A stretch of DNA of 64,000 nt from Thiothrix fructosivorans (GCF_017349355.1 NZ_JAFMPM010000006.1:868001-932000); one strand, 5' to 3'; shown: positions 46,956 to 57,948, counted from the stretch's first letter. Numbers and translations: made by a program. The notes: generated by a model from the sequence alone, not told the origin.

Positions 46956-47474
46956 ATGACTATCGGTCTTCTGAGTAATCTTTTCAGCCACACTTCCAAC
47001 ACTTCTTCCTCTAGCACTGGTTGCGGCACTAGCGCTCCAAAACCTAGCACTGGTTCTTGCGGTGGCAGCTTCGGCGGCGGCATGTTGAGCGGTGGTGGTT
47101 CATTGGGTGGTTGCTTGTCCAACATGTTTGGCGGTTTCTCTGGTGGCATCAACGGCGGATCTCATGGCGGATCAAGTTCCAACGGTGGTTCTTCTTGCGG
47201 TACTAGCACGCCAAAACCTAGCACGGGTGGCTCTTGCGGTACTGGTTCTAGCGGCAGCACTGGCGGCACTAGCAACAGCGGCAATCCTTCTTGCGGCACA
47301 AACTCTAACAGCGGCACTAGCGGCAGCAACAGCGGCAATGGTTCTTGCGGTACTGGTTCTACTGGCGGTTCTAACGGTGGCAGCTCAAGCTCCAACGGTG
47401 GTTCTTCTTGCGGTACTGGTTCTAGCTGGAGTGGTTCTTCTAGCTGGGGCGGTAGCAAAGGCGGTCGTTGCTAA
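46956..47474 (+). CDS. Gly/Ser/Cys-rich low-complexity protein
   Basis: 172 residues, with an acaaggag ribosome site. After a short hydrophobic start (TIGLLSNLFSHTS) almost everything is Gly, Ser, Thr, Asn and Cys: nine cysteines, most within SCGTGS-type units, and two copies of the CGTSxPKPSTG block. There is no classical signal peptide. It could be a structural or disulfide-crosslinked surface protein (a sheath or holdfast component is one guess), or a precursor peptide; no modification genes are nearby. It lies alone on the + strand between hisF and hisA and has its own terminator. Confidence 0.7.
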   Translation: MTIGLLSNLFSHTSNTSSSSTGCGTSAPKPSTGSCGGSFGGGMLSGGGSLGGCLSNMFGGFSGGINGGSHGGSSSNGGSSCGTSTPKPSTGGSCGTGSSGSTGGTSNSGNPSCGTNSNSGTSGSNSGNGSCGTGSTGGSNGGSSSSNGGSSCGTGSSWSGSSSWGGSKGGRC

Positions 47475-47498
47475 TTGATTAGCAATGCTTGACTTGTG

Positions 47499-47530
47499 AC
47501 AGGGGGATGTTCGCTCATCCCCCTGTATAC
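47499..47530 (+). terminator. Terminator after the Gly/Ser/Cys-rich gene
   Basis: Perfect 11-bp stem ACAGGGGGATG / CATCCCCCTGT with a six-base loop. Because hisA ends convergently just beyond, it may stop transcription in both directions. Confidence 0.75.
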
Positions 47531-47543
47531 TATTTTGTATGGA

Positions 47544-48278
47544 TTAAGCGTATTGGTCGACGTAGCGTTGGGCTTCTGCCAAATCAATCGTACCTTCGTA
47601 GATCGACCGACCTAAGATTGCACCCATGATTCCCTGATCTTCTACCGCACACAGCGCCTTAATATCATCCATATTGGTGACACCGCCCGAAGCGACGACG
47701 GGAATATTGATGCTAGACGCGAGTTTGGCGGTTTCTTCCACGTTCACACCCGTCATCATGCCGTCACGCGCAATGTCAGTGTAAACAATCGCACTCACGC
47801 CCGCTTGTTCAAACTGCTTTGCCAGTTCTATTGCTGATACAGAAGAGACTTCTGCCCAACCATCCGTTGCCACCATGCCGTTTTTCGCATCAATACCGAC
47901 GATAATGTGACCGGGGAATTGCTGGCACAGGTCGATGACAAATTGCGGCTCTTGCACGGCTTTTGTGCCGATAATGCAATATTGCACGCCCGCTTCTAGA
48001 TACGCGGCAACCGTCGCCGCATCGCGGATACCACCGCCGATTTGCACCGGAACATTCGGGAAACGTGCCGCGACGGCGCGAACGACATCGCCATTCACAG
48101 GTTTACCTTCAAACGCACCGTTTAAATCGACTAAATGCAGGCGGCGTGCGCCCGCGTCTACCCAGCGTTGTGCCATCTCAACGGGGTTGCTGGCAAATAC
48201 GGTGGTGTCGTCCATACGACCTTGGCGCAGGCGTACACATTGACCGTCTTTTAAATCAATGGCGGGAATCAGTAGCAT
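47544..48278 (-). CDS. hisA: HisA, phosphoribosylformimino-AICAR phosphate isomerase
   Basis: 244 residues from the ATG behind aaggatg; a 47-codon longer frame runs back over the msrA start and is not used. It isomerises ProFAR to PRFAR in histidine synthesis. Motifs: [16 protein letters not shown] (catalytic Asp), VQIGGGIRD, and the [14 protein letters not shown] active-site Asp, VVASGGVT. It is divided from hisF by the Gly/Ser/Cys-rich gene and is divergent from msrA. Confidence 0.96.
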   Translation of the reverse strand: MLLIPAIDLKDGQCVRLRQGRMDDTTVFASNPVEMAQRWVDAGARRLHLVDLNGAFEGKPVNGDVVRAVAARFPNVPVQIGGGIRDAATVAAYLEAGVQYCIIGTKAVQEPQFVIDLCQQFPGHIIVGIDAKNGMVATDGWAEVSSVSAIELAKQFEQAGVSAIVYTDIARDGMMTGVNVEETAKLASSINIPVVASGGVTNMDDIKALCAVEDQGIMGAILGRSIYEGTIDLAEAQRYVDQYA

Positions 48279-48339
48279 AATCACATCCTTGGTTGAGTTG
48301 TTGTATGCTACCGTTGAACCACGCAGAAAGGAAAGTGTT

Positions 48340-48840
48340 ATGCAGCAAGCCATGTTTGGATTAGGGTGTTTTTGGGGCGCAGAACGGAAGTTTTGGCAAA
48401 CGTCGGGTGTGCTTCGCACTGCTGTTGGCTACGCGGCGGGGCATACCGCCAACCCGACTTACCGCGACGTGTGTAGCGGCACGACGGGGCATAATGAAGT
48501 AGTGTGGGTAGCATTCGACCCAGAAAAAATCAGCTATGCGGCTTTGCTGACGGTATTTTGGGAAGCGCACAACCCCACGCAAGGAATGCGCCAAGGCAAT
48601 GACGTGGGCGAGCAATACCGTTCGGGCATTTATACTTATTCCCCTGAGCAAATAGCCACGGCAGAAGCGAGTCGGGTACGTTATCAAGTGGCACTCACCG
48701 CAGCGGGATTGGGCAAGATCACCACAGAAATTCTCGAAGCACCGACGTTTTACCCCGCCGAAGAGTACCACCAGCGGTATTTGGAAAAAAATCCACGCGG
48801 GTATTGCGGCTTGGGTGGTACGGGAGTGACATGCGGCTAA
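48340..48840 (+). CDS. msrA: Peptide methionine-S-sulfoxide reductase
   Basis: 166 residues from the ATG after gaaagga. It repairs oxidised methionine. The active site GCFWG (residues 9-13), [18 protein letters not shown]-type segment and GEQYRSGIY are as in the family; a resolving Cys is near the C-terminus ([11 protein letters not shown]). No signal peptide, so cytoplasmic. The next gene queG starts one base after its stop. Confidence 0.94.
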   Translation: MQQAMFGLGCFWGAERKFWQTSGVLRTAVGYAAGHTANPTYRDVCSGTTGHNEVVWVAFDPEKISYAALLTVFWEAHNPTQGMRQGNDVGEQYRSGIYTYSPEQIATAEASRVRYQVALTAAGLGKITTEILEAPTFYPAEEYHQRYLEKNPRGYCGLGGTGVTCG

Positions 48841-48841
48841 T

Positions 48842-49891
48842 ATGCGGTTAGAGCAACTTCAAGCACTGGGGCAATCGCTCGGCTTCAATGCCGTGGGTAT
48901 CAGCAATATCGACCTGTCGCTTGCCGAGCAACGTTTGCTCGATTGGTTGGCGCAAGGCTACCACGGTGACATGGCTTGGATGGCTCATCACGGCACGAAA
49001 CGCAGTCGCCCCGCTGAACTCGTTCCCAACACATTAAGCGTGATCAGTGTGCGCATGGATTATTTGCCGCCGGACAGTGCTGATGCAGTGATGATCCTCA
49101 ATCACCCCGAATGTGCTTACATTTCCCGCTATGCGTTAGGGCGTGATTACCACAAAGTCATCCGGCAGCGGCTGGAAAAGTTTACCCAATTGCTGCAAGC
49201 AGAGATTGGCAGTTTCGGCTACCGTGTCTTCACCGACAGCGCTCCTGTACTGGAAAAGCCGATTGCGGTGAAAGCAGGCTTGGGTTGGATGGGCAAACAC
49301 ACCAATATCCTCAGCCGTGAGGCGGGTTCGTGGTTTTTCCTTGGTGAAATTTATACTGACTTGCCGTTGTCAGAAACAGGCAGCGTGGCGGCGCATTGCG
49401 GGCAATGTACTGCGTGCCTCGACGTATGCCCCACGCAAGCTATTCTTGCCCCGTATACGCTGGATGCGCGGCGCTGCATTTCCTACCTCACTATCGAACA
49501 TCAAGGTAGTATTCCGCTAGCCTTGCGCCCGCTCATGGGTAACCGCATTTATGGCTGTGACGATTGCCAGCTCATTTGCCCGTGGAATCGCTTTGCACAA
49601 ACTTCACCCGAAGCGGATTTTGCGGTGCGTAATGGCTTGGATAGTGCGCGTTTGACTGAGCTGTTCGGCTGGAGTGAGCAAACCTTTATGCGCAAGCTGG
49701 AGGGTTCACCGATTCGGCGCATTGGCTACGCACGTTGGTTGCGCAATATTGCCGTAGCATTAGGGAATGCACCGTTTAGCGGCACGATCCTCACGTTATT
49801 GCAGCAGAAGCGCGCAGAAGTCGATGATGCCTTGGTACAAGAGCATATTCAGTGGGCAATTGAGCAACAAAAACAAGGTGATAGGCGGTAG
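48842..49891 (+). CDS. queG: Epoxyqueuosine reductase
   Basis: 349 residues. It completes queuosine in tRNA using cobalamin and two [4Fe-4S] clusters. The bacterial ferredoxin-like cysteines are clear: CGQCTACLDVCPTQA, and CDDCQLICPWNRF with an upstream RCISYLTIEH. The cobalamin/active-site region has GRDYHKVIRQRLE and the Asp in TDSAPVLEKP. Coupled to msrA. Confidence 0.95.
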   Translation: MRLEQLQALGQSLGFNAVGISNIDLSLAEQRLLDWLAQGYHGDMAWMAHHGTKRSRPAELVPNTLSVISVRMDYLPPDSADAVMILNHPECAYISRYALGRDYHKVIRQRLEKFTQLLQAEIGSFGYRVFTDSAPVLEKPIAVKAGLGWMGKHTNILSREAGSWFFLGEIYTDLPLSETGSVAAHCGQCTACLDVCPTQAILAPYTLDARRCISYLTIEHQGSIPLALRPLMGNRIYGCDDCQLICPWNRFAQTSPEADFAVRNGLDSARLTELFGWSEQTFMRKLEGSPIRRIGYARWLRNIAVALGNAPFSGTILTLLQQKRAEVDDALVQEHIQWAIEQQKQGDRR

Positions 49892-49998
49892 TCTTCACGC
49901 TTTATCTATTATTTTTATCCGAATATCTGCGAATTCTATGAAAGCTGCGTGGTTTTGGGCATGATAGCTCCATCACGAACCCAAACCCAAACAACGCG

Positions 49999-50292
49999 AT
50001 GAAAACAAAAATAGTGAGTGTGTTGTGGACGTTGCTAACGGTGGCTACATTGCCCAGTTGTGCCAGCGTGCAAGAAAATTCTTTGTATAGTATGTGGCAA
50101 GAACACGCCTACAGCGCTTACAGTATGCCCGTTCCCGCTGCGCCGATTAGCCCGTTTATGAGTGCAGTGATGCCCTACAAACCGATGTTGACAAATCCAC
50201 TGGATACGGTTTCCGCATCATTGGTGAACGTGTCACGCACTGTTTCTGCGCAAGAAGATAAATTTATCGCTCAATATTACTCACTGCAATAA
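49999..50292 (+). CDS. Small putative lipoprotein
   Basis: 97 residues. N-terminal signal WTLLTVATLPSC with a lipobox cysteine near residue 21, then a short, proline-containing region (PVPAAPISPF) without recognised domains. No convincing ribosome site. Function unknown. Confidence 0.55.
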   Translation: MKTKIVSVLWTLLTVATLPSCASVQENSLYSMWQEHAYSAYSMPVPAAPISPFMSAVMPYKPMLTNPLDTVSASLVNVSRTVSAQEDKFIAQYYSLQ

Positions 50293-50314
50293 TATAGTAT
50301 GCTATAAACCCTAT

Positions 50315-50386
50315 TTGTTAGCCCCTGGAGTCCAACGCGGACTCCACTTTGACACAAAGGTCTTAGCCCTTCCTTTGTGTCTTTTT
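50315..50386 (+). ncRNA. Possible small RNA with two hairpins
   Basis: An extended -10 (TGC TATAAA at 50300-50308) is followed by hairpin 1 (TGGAGTCC / GGACTCCA, 50326-50346) and hairpin 2 (GACACAAAGG / CCTTTGTGTC, 50351-50381) with a TTTTT tail, the layout of a short terminated transcript. It may instead simply be the end of the upstream lipoprotein mRNA. No known RNA family recognised. Confidence 0.4.
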
Positions 50387-50424
50387 AGCCAGACCCACTA
50401 TTTTGGGTCTGGCTTTTTTATTTT
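50387..50424 (+). terminator. Strong rho-independent terminator
   Basis: Perfect 11-bp stem AGCCAGACCCA / TGGGTCTGGCT with a six-base loop, then TTTTTTATTTT. It follows the two other hairpins directly, so three hairpins are stacked within about 90 bases before pdxH. Confidence 0.85.
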
Positions 50425-50461
50425 CAGGTAAAATCCGCGCAAACCACTCAGGAGTGCGAGA

Positions 50462-51094
50462 ATGGATATTGCATCATTACGCCGCGATTACACCCAATCC
50501 GGCTTAAGCCGTCAAACACTAGACCCCGATCCCTACCAACAGTTCAGTTTGTGGCTTACCCAAGCGATAGACGGTCAGGTGCTCGAACCGACTGCGATGC
50601 AAATCGCCACAGTTGCCGACGGCAAACCTACCTTACGCACGGTATTGCTGAAATCCTTCGACGCGAACGGTTTTGTATTTTTCACCAATTATCACAGCCA
50701 GAAAGCGCAACAGATGGATGCCAACCCCCACGTTGCTTTGCTGTTATTTTGGAAAGAGCTGGAACGTCAGGTAGAAATTACCGGTCGGGCAGAAAAGATC
50801 CCCACTTGGGAATCGTTACGGTATTTTGCGAGTCGTCCGCGTGGCAGTCAGTTGGGAGCTTGGGTATCGGCACAGAGTTCTATCATTACCTCGCGCAAAC
50901 TGCTCGACATCAAGCTGGATGAAATGAAGCGTAAATTCAGCGCGGGTGAAATTCCGTTGCCGGATTTTTGGGGCGGCTACCGTATCGTGCCGGAAACCAT
51001 CGAATTCTGGCAAGGGCGTACCAGTCGTTTGCATGACCGCTTTGAATACCGTCGTAAGGGTGACGGGTGGGAGATCGTGAGATTAGCGCCATGA
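50462..51094 (+). CDS. pdxH: Pyridoxamine 5'-phosphate oxidase
   Basis: 210 residues. FMN enzyme that oxidises pyridoxine or pyridoxamine phosphate to pyridoxal phosphate. Visible are LRTVLLKSFDANGFVFFTNY (FMN), the SRPRGSQLGAWVS-type signature, and PDFWGGYRIVPETIEFWQGR-type C-terminal motif with RLHDRFEYRR. Shares ATGA with the next gene. Confidence 0.95.
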   Translation: MDIASLRRDYTQSGLSRQTLDPDPYQQFSLWLTQAIDGQVLEPTAMQIATVADGKPTLRTVLLKSFDANGFVFFTNYHSQKAQQMDANPHVALLLFWKELERQVEITGRAEKIPTWESLRYFASRPRGSQLGAWVSAQSSIITSRKLLDIKLDEMKRKFSAGEIPLPDFWGGYRIVPETIEFWQGRTSRLHDRFEYRRKGDGWEIVRLAP

Positions 51095-51555
51095 ATACCT
51101 TAAAGCTGAAGATTCCACCTCCGGTTTATTTGCTGGCGTTTGCGGGTTTGATGTGGGCGATACACACGGGCTTGCCGTTGTTGCATCTGATACCCGCGCC
51201 GTGGAATAAGCTGGGATTGGGGCTGATTGCGGTGGCGGTCATCGTGGATTTCTGGTCATTGGGCTTGTTTTTCCGCGCTCACACCACGTTTAACCCGCTC
51301 CACCCCGAACGCACACAAGCTTTGGTGACGACGGGAACTTACCGCTACACCCGCAACCCAATGTACGTGGGAATGCTGATTATCCTCAGCGGTTGGGGCA
51401 TTTGGTTGGGCAGCGTTAGCCCTTTGCTGTTGTTGCCTGTGTTTGTGTGGGTGCTGACGGTACAACAGATTGTTCCTGAAGAAATAATGCTGGAACAAAA
51501 GTTTGGTGATGCGTATCTTGGTTACAAAGCGCGGGTTGTCCGCTGGTTGTGGTGA
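51091..51555 (+). CDS. Isoprenylcysteine carboxyl methyltransferase-like membrane protein
   Basis: 154 residues from the ATG overlapping the pdxH stop. Several membrane helices and the ICMT/PEMT-type segment TTGTYRYTRNPMYVGMLIILSG-W, with EEIMLEQKFGDAYLGYKARV-type C-terminus, place it in the isoprenylcysteine methyltransferase-like family. Bacterial members have unknown substrates (lipids, probably). Confidence 0.8.
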   Translation: MNTLKLKIPPPVYLLAFAGLMWAIHTGLPLLHLIPAPWNKLGLGLIAVAVIVDFWSLGLFFRAHTTFNPLHPERTQALVTTGTYRYTRNPMYVGMLIILSGWGIWLGSVSPLLLLPVFVWVLTVQQIVPEEIMLEQKFGDAYLGYKARVVRWLW

Positions 51556-51565
51556 GGAAACTTTA

Positions 51566-52393
51566 ATGTTAGCAAAAACAACACTCTTAGTAGCAAGTTT
51601 GCTGGCGGTGACCGGCTGTAAGTTGGAACTTCCCAGCATCGGCGGTAGCAATATCAGTGGCCCGTTAAGCGTGGAAACGGTGGAATTCCAACAGGCGGGG
51701 GGGCCGCAATGCCCTGACGCACCCGCAACCACGCCGGACAATGTGCGCTGTGCCAGTTTGCACTTGACCTACCCGAAAGTATTAGCCGCAGGCAATTCGC
51801 AAGCAGCGGCGGCGATTAACCAATTCATTCAAGCGCAATTGCTAGAATACAGCGATAACGAAGGACAACCGCCGACTACACCGGAAGCGTTTGCAGCTTT
51901 GTTTGTGGCTGATTACAACAGCGTGCCGGATGCGACAGGCTTGTGGGAAATGGAGCGCAAGGTCGAGGTAAAATTTGCCTCCGACCATTTGGCGACGTTA
52001 AGTTTTAGCGAGTCGGGGTATACTGGCGGGGCGCATCCGTTTAGTGGGCAACGCTATTTCGTGCTGGATTTGGATAGCGGCAAGCAATTGACCTTGGCTG
52101 ATTTGCTGGCATCCGGTTACGAGACCCCGTTGAATACGGTCGGCGAAGCGGCGTTCCGTGCGGAACGCGGTTTGTCTGCGAGCGCGAGTTTGGAAGAAGC
52201 GGGCTTTTGGTTTGCTAATAATCTCTTCAAAGTAAATACCAATTTTGGCGTGCTGGGGAAGGGGTTAACGTTCAATTTTAACCCTTACGAAGTCGCGCCT
52301 TACGCGATGGGGGCAACCGAATTTACTGTACCATACGGTGAAATTGCTGCTCTTATTCCTGACACTAGCCCCTTGGCAGCCGTAGCACGATGA
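51566..52393 (+). CDS. DUF3298/DUF4163-type lipoprotein
   Basis: 275 residues from the ATG behind gaggaaac. Signal peptide with lipobox AVTGCKLE (Cys near residue 18). The mature protein has RKVEVKFASDHLATLSFSES-GYTGGAHPF and the C-terminal FNFNPYEVAPYAMGATEFTVP-Y that are typical of DUF3298 (RsiV-like) proteins, minus an anti-sigma domain. Probably periplasmic/outer membrane; such domains bind cell-wall or lysozyme ligands in some relatives. Overlaps the next gene by 4 bp. Confidence 0.8.
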   Translation: MLAKTTLLVASLLAVTGCKLELPSIGGSNISGPLSVETVEFQQAGGPQCPDAPATTPDNVRCASLHLTYPKVLAAGNSQAAAAINQFIQAQLLEYSDNEGQPPTTPEAFAALFVADYNSVPDATGLWEMERKVEVKFASDHLATLSFSESGYTGGAHPFSGQRYFVLDLDSGKQLTLADLLASGYETPLNTVGEAAFRAERGLSASASLEEAGFWFANNLFKVNTNFGVLGKGLTFNFNPYEVAPYAMGATEFTVPYGEIAALIPDTSPLAAVAR

Positions 52394-53046
52394 TTAATTT
52401 TTTGCGTGACCCCGAACGGATTCGTCAGCTAAGTGACGCGAGACTGCGGGAACAGGTGGCGTTGGATCTGTTTCCGCTCGAACAGCAGCCCGTGGTTATC
52501 GAAATGGTGCAAGCGTGTGGCGACCCGACTTTGGTGCAGCACCTGCGCTTCAGTCAACACGCACTGAGCGTGGCGCGTAAAGCGATTAAGCAGCGTCACA
52601 ATTTGTTGTTTGATGTGGAACTGGTGAAACATGCCCTCGATACGACGTTGCTCTACCAAGAACCTTTAGGTTTTTTGGGGCGAGCCTCGGTCATTTCCCA
52701 CGCGAAAAGCAATAAACAAACCCGTGCGTTAACGGCGGTGGATTGCTGGAAACCGCATCTGGCGGGCAGCATTGTGCTGATTGGGCAATCGGGAACGGCG
52801 TTATTTCGTTTGTTGGAAATCCTCCAGGACGGTGCGCCGCGCCCTAGTCTGGTGATTGCGGCAGCGCGAGGCTTTGTGAACGCGGAAGCCGCCAAGCAGA
52901 TGTTGTGGCAGCAGCATGAAGCGTTGGGCGTGGAATGCATTGTGGTCAGCGGCACGCGTGGCGGCAGTGTGTTAGCTGCTGCTGCCTTAAACGCCTTGCT
53001 GAAAATGCAGCAAGATGCTTCTGCTAATTTACCGACTGCTGATTAA
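52390..53046 (+). CDS. Precorrin-8X methylmutase-like protein (CbiC/CobH family)
   Basis: 218 residues. The family moves a methyl group from C11 to C12 in cobalamin synthesis. Similarity is clear in the C-terminal half (ARGFVNAEAAKQMLWQQ, SGTRGGSVLAAAALNALL). The usual catalytic histidine segment RMxHACG appears as EMVQACGD, with Gln at 41 where His is expected, and SxxAxxAGxxALxxGAPIxCD is replaced by VARKAIKQRHNLLFDVELV. So enzymatic activity in the standard sense is doubtful. No other cob/cbi genes in the window. Confidence 0.7.
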   Translation: MINFLRDPERIRQLSDARLREQVALDLFPLEQQPVVIEMVQACGDPTLVQHLRFSQHALSVARKAIKQRHNLLFDVELVKHALDTTLLYQEPLGFLGRASVISHAKSNKQTRALTAVDCWKPHLAGSIVLIGQSGTALFRLLEILQDGAPRPSLVIAAARGFVNAEAAKQMLWQQHEALGVECIVVSGTRGGSVLAAAALNALLKMQQDASANLPTAD

Positions 53047-53055
53047 CGCTAGCGC

Positions 53056-55281
<2,226 letters not shown>

Positions 55282-55345
55282 GAGGGGATTGTAATACAGA
55301 ACGGTTTGGTTACAGTACAACGGTTCGTGTATTCAGGGAATTACT

Positions 55346-55804
55346 ATGCAAATCTGGGTTGATGCCGATGCTTGTCCGAATGTGGTCAAGGACATTTTGT
55401 ACCGTGCGGCGGAGCGGCTGCAAATCCGTACCACGTTGGTGGCGAATCAGCCGTTGCGGATTCCGCCGTCGTTGTACATTAAAACCATTCAAGTGCAGGC
55501 TGGGTTTGATGTGGCGGATAACCGCATTGTGCAAGATTTGGAGGCGGGCGATTTGGTGATTACCGCCGATATTCCGTTGGCGGCGGAGGTGATTGAGAAG
55601 AAGGGACATGCGCTTAATCCTCGTGGGCAGTTTTACACACCGGAAAATATCCGCGAACGGCTGCGAATTCGCAATGCGATGGAGGAGATGCGCAGCAGCG
55701 GTATGGTGACAGGGGGGCCGCCTGCGCTGAATCTGGCGGATCGGCAGGCGTTTGCGAATCAATTGGATCGTTTTTTGACACGTTATGGGCGTAAGCCGAC
55801 GTAA
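55346..55804 (+). CDS. yaiI: YaiI/YqxD family protein (DUF188)
   Basis: 152 residues, normal for the family. The N-terminal [20 protein letters not shown] with clustered acidic residues, then [25 protein letters not shown], are characteristic; the fold is PIN-like and is presumed to bind nucleic acid. Function unproven. Divergent from uvrD. Confidence 0.9.
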   Translation: MQIWVDADACPNVVKDILYRAAERLQIRTTLVANQPLRIPPSLYIKTIQVQAGFDVADNRIVQDLEAGDLVITADIPLAAEVIEKKGHALNPRGQFYTPENIRERLRIRNAMEEMRSSGMVTGGPPALNLADRQAFANQLDRFLTRYGRKPT

Positions 55805-55869
55805 GGAACTTTTTCTCGGTGTGATGGGTCTTTCGCTGTATGAATACCAGCACAACAACGGGGATTGAT

Positions 55870-56445
55870 ATGAAACACCTTTTACTGGCGACTACCCTCA
55901 GCATGGGCTTGCTGAGTGGTTGCATGGCAACTGTACCTGCACTCAACGGGCAAAGCGGGCAGGGCGCAGTCGTGCAACATCCGGCGGCTTCTGCCGAGAG
56001 CTATTTTATCGCGAATCGCGATTTACTCGCGGCTGAAACCAAGTGGCGGCAAAACAAGCCCACGCATTACAGCTATATGTTGCAGCGTTCGTGCTTCTGC
56101 ACGCCGGAATACCGTAAGCCGATTGCTATCGAGGTGTCGGGGAGCACGGTGATGAAATCGACGGTAGACGGTTTTGTGCTGCCGTTGGAACGTCGGGCGG
56201 ATGCGTTGAGCGTGGAGGGTTTGTTTGATGTCGTCCGCAAAGCCATCGACAGCAAAGCGGCGCGGATTGATGTGCAATATGATGCGGTCAATGGGCATCC
56301 GCTTTCCATCAGCATCGACCAGAACGCGCAGATTGCGGATGAAGAGCAATATCTTACCGCGTCTGAATTCGTGAGCATGACCAAAGCTACGCCGAAGCCG
56401 AAAAAGAAAGTGAAAAAGACCGTGAAGAAAGCGGCGAAGAAATAA
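55870..56445 (+). CDS. DUF6174 lipoprotein with lysine-rich tail
   Basis: 191 residues from the ATG that gives a proper lipoprotein signal (GLLSGCMAT, Cys near 18). A DUF6174-like domain follows: WRQNKPTHYSYMLQRSCFCT, VDGFVLPLERRADALSVEGL, IDVQYDAVNGHPLSISID. The C-terminus is strongly basic (KPKKKVKKTVKKAAKK), which is odd for a lipoprotein and could bind nucleic acid, lipid phosphate or peptidoglycan. A hairpin terminator follows. Confidence 0.75.
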   Translation: MKHLLLATTLSMGLLSGCMATVPALNGQSGQGAVVQHPAASAESYFIANRDLLAAETKWRQNKPTHYSYMLQRSCFCTPEYRKPIAIEVSGSTVMKSTVDGFVLPLERRADALSVEGLFDVVRKAIDSKAARIDVQYDAVNGHPLSISIDQNAQIADEEQYLTASEFVSMTKATPKPKKKVKKTVKKAAKK

Positions 56446-56454
56446 GTGGGGGAG

Positions 56455-56482
56455 GGGGGCGGAAGGTTTTTCGCCCCCTTTA
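56455..56482 (+). terminator. Terminator after DUF6174 gene
   Basis: GGGGGCG pairs with CGCCCCC over a ten-base loop rich in T, followed by tttat. Also suited to stop transcription from the convergent AAA gene. Confidence 0.65.
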
Positions 56483-56517
56483 TGTCTGACCCCACGGTCT
56501 TTTCCCCAAGGGGGGTG

Positions 56518-57795
56518 TTATTGAAGCAGCAAGTATTGCCAAGCAGGCACGATAGTAATGCGTTTGCCATCTACCCTTAGCACGTCTTCACGTTCTTGCG
56601 TAACGAGCGTTGCTTCCTCCAAGCCGGTATAACGCATCCCTTCTAGCAAGCCATTGATTTCACGTTCCAATGTCGCAGGTGTGCGAATATCCACACTCAC
56701 ATTGACCAGTTGGGAAGGCTTGCCCGGTACGTAAAAATCCACTTCCTGCGTTTGTTTGTAGTAATACACTTCACGGCTTTGGCGGCGTAAATGCAGGAAC
56801 ACCAGATTCTCATACAATTTGCTGTAATCCGGTGACAGGGAAGTGTGCAACAACGTTTTAAAACCGTTATCCACCGCGTAAATCTTGCGGGGTTGATGCT
56901 GCTCTTCACGGACTGAGTTGCGGAAAATCGGCACATTGAACAAGGTATAGGCATCTTCCAAATAGCCCAAATATTGGTACAGCGTTTCTTTGCTGACTTT
57001 ATGCCCCAGCCCTTTGTATTCATTAAACAGCTTGTTAACGCTAATCAGTGTGCCAATATTGCTCATCGCGTAGCGAATCAGATGACGCAATAACGTGGTG
57101 TTTTTGATGTCATAACGTTCGATCAAATCGCGGTAGATGATTAAATCCAGATAATCACGCCATGTACGTTGCTGAATATCGGGCGTTTCCCCAAAGGTTT
57201 CCGCAAACCCACCCTGATGCAAATAGTTGTTGAAAGCGTGTTGGATGTAGCTGCGGCTATGGGATGAATGCAGGTTTATCTCGATCTGGTGGTAAGCCAA
57301 ATATTCACGGAAGGAAAACGGGAAGACTTCATACGTCAGGGTTCGCCCGCGCAAACTGGTAGCAATTTCTTGGCTCAACAGGCGTGACGATGAACCCGTC
57401 ACAAATAACTGCACATTCAAAGTGTCGTGGATGCGCCGCACATAGCGTTCCCATTCAGGAATGTTCTGGATTTCATCAAGGAACAGATAGACTTTTTCGG
57501 TGCGCTTGTCGGGGTAGAGCGCGTAATAACCTTCCATCAGACTGTCTAAATCTTGCAAGGTTAAGGGATGCAGGCGGTCATCTTCAAAATTCAAGTAGAT
57601 GATATTACGCGGGTTAACGCTGGAGCGTAGTTGATTAATCAACCCATACAGCAAGTAGGTTTTACCGCAGCGGCGCACCCCGATCAGGGAAATGATCTTG
57701 CGGCTATCCACGGGGATCACCTGCTCACGCGCTATCACCTGTTTGGGTGGTGCATCTTGAAAATCGGTAATGAGTCGCTGAAAGAGCGCTTGCAT
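56518..57795 (-). CDS. AAA_14/DUF4143 family ATPase
   Basis: 425 residues. N-terminal ATPase with Walker A LIGVRRCGKTYLLYGL (about 37-52) and Walker B VYLFLDEIQNI, sensor VTGSSSRLLS; C-terminal DUF4143 part (YLDLIIYRDLIERYDI ... KIYAVDNGFKTLL ... YYYKQTQEVDFYV) with a nuclease-like arrangement (E..D...K). Common in mobile and core bacterial regions; function unknown, often suspected in DNA transactions. Good promoter room upstream. Confidence 0.88.
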   Translation of the reverse strand: MQALFQRLITDFQDAPPKQVIAREQVIPVDSRKIISLIGVRRCGKTYLLYGLINQLRSSVNPRNIIYLNFEDDRLHPLTLQDLDSLMEGYYALYPDKRTEKVYLFLDEIQNIPEWERYVRRIHDTLNVQLFVTGSSSRLLSQEIATSLRGRTLTYEVFPFSFREYLAYHQIEINLHSSHSRSYIQHAFNNYLHQGGFAETFGETPDIQQRTWRDYLDLIIYRDLIERYDIKNTTLLRHLIRYAMSNIGTLISVNKLFNEYKGLGHKVSKETLYQYLGYLEDAYTLFNVPIFRNSVREEQHQPRKIYAVDNGFKTLLHTSLSPDYSKLYENLVFLHLRRQSREVYYYKQTQEVDFYVPGKPSQLVNVSVDIRTPATLEREINGLLEGMRYTGLEEATLVTQEREDVLRVDGKRITIVPAWQYLLLQ

Positions 57796-57942
57796 GGCAT
57801 TTCTTTCCTTATGAAAAAGAACAGTATTTATAAATTATAGACGCTTTCAAAAGAACAAACTTAAGATTTTAACCAGCTTGCAGCAATGTGGGAATGATGT
57901 GTTTGGTGCAAATATCGCGTTCGGCGAGGGCGTGTGTTCTGT

Positions 57943-57948
57943 TATAAT
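57943..57948 (+). promoter_or_regulatory. -10 box for the XRE-like regulator gene
   Basis: TATAAT, 39 bases before the start codon; the -35 (ttcggc) is weak. The intervening sequence ggttatcgctaataatcac has a short imperfect repeat that could be an operator. Confidence 0.4.

Noticed and set aside
46949-47458. Pro/Leu/Glu-rich frames opposite the Gly/Ser/Cys-rich gene and an Ala/Val-rich frame on the same strand
   Set aside because: Low-complexity shadows of the repetitive coding sequence; only the frame with the acaaggag site gives a sensible start and ends before a terminator.
46990-47470. Tandem repeats that might suggest a CRISPR array or satellite
   Set aside because: Units are of unequal length, keep one reading frame and have no regular spacers.
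50326-50414. A tRNA-like fold
   Set aside because: Three separate perfect hairpins with U-tracts, no acceptor stem pairing the ends, and no TTCRA T-loop.
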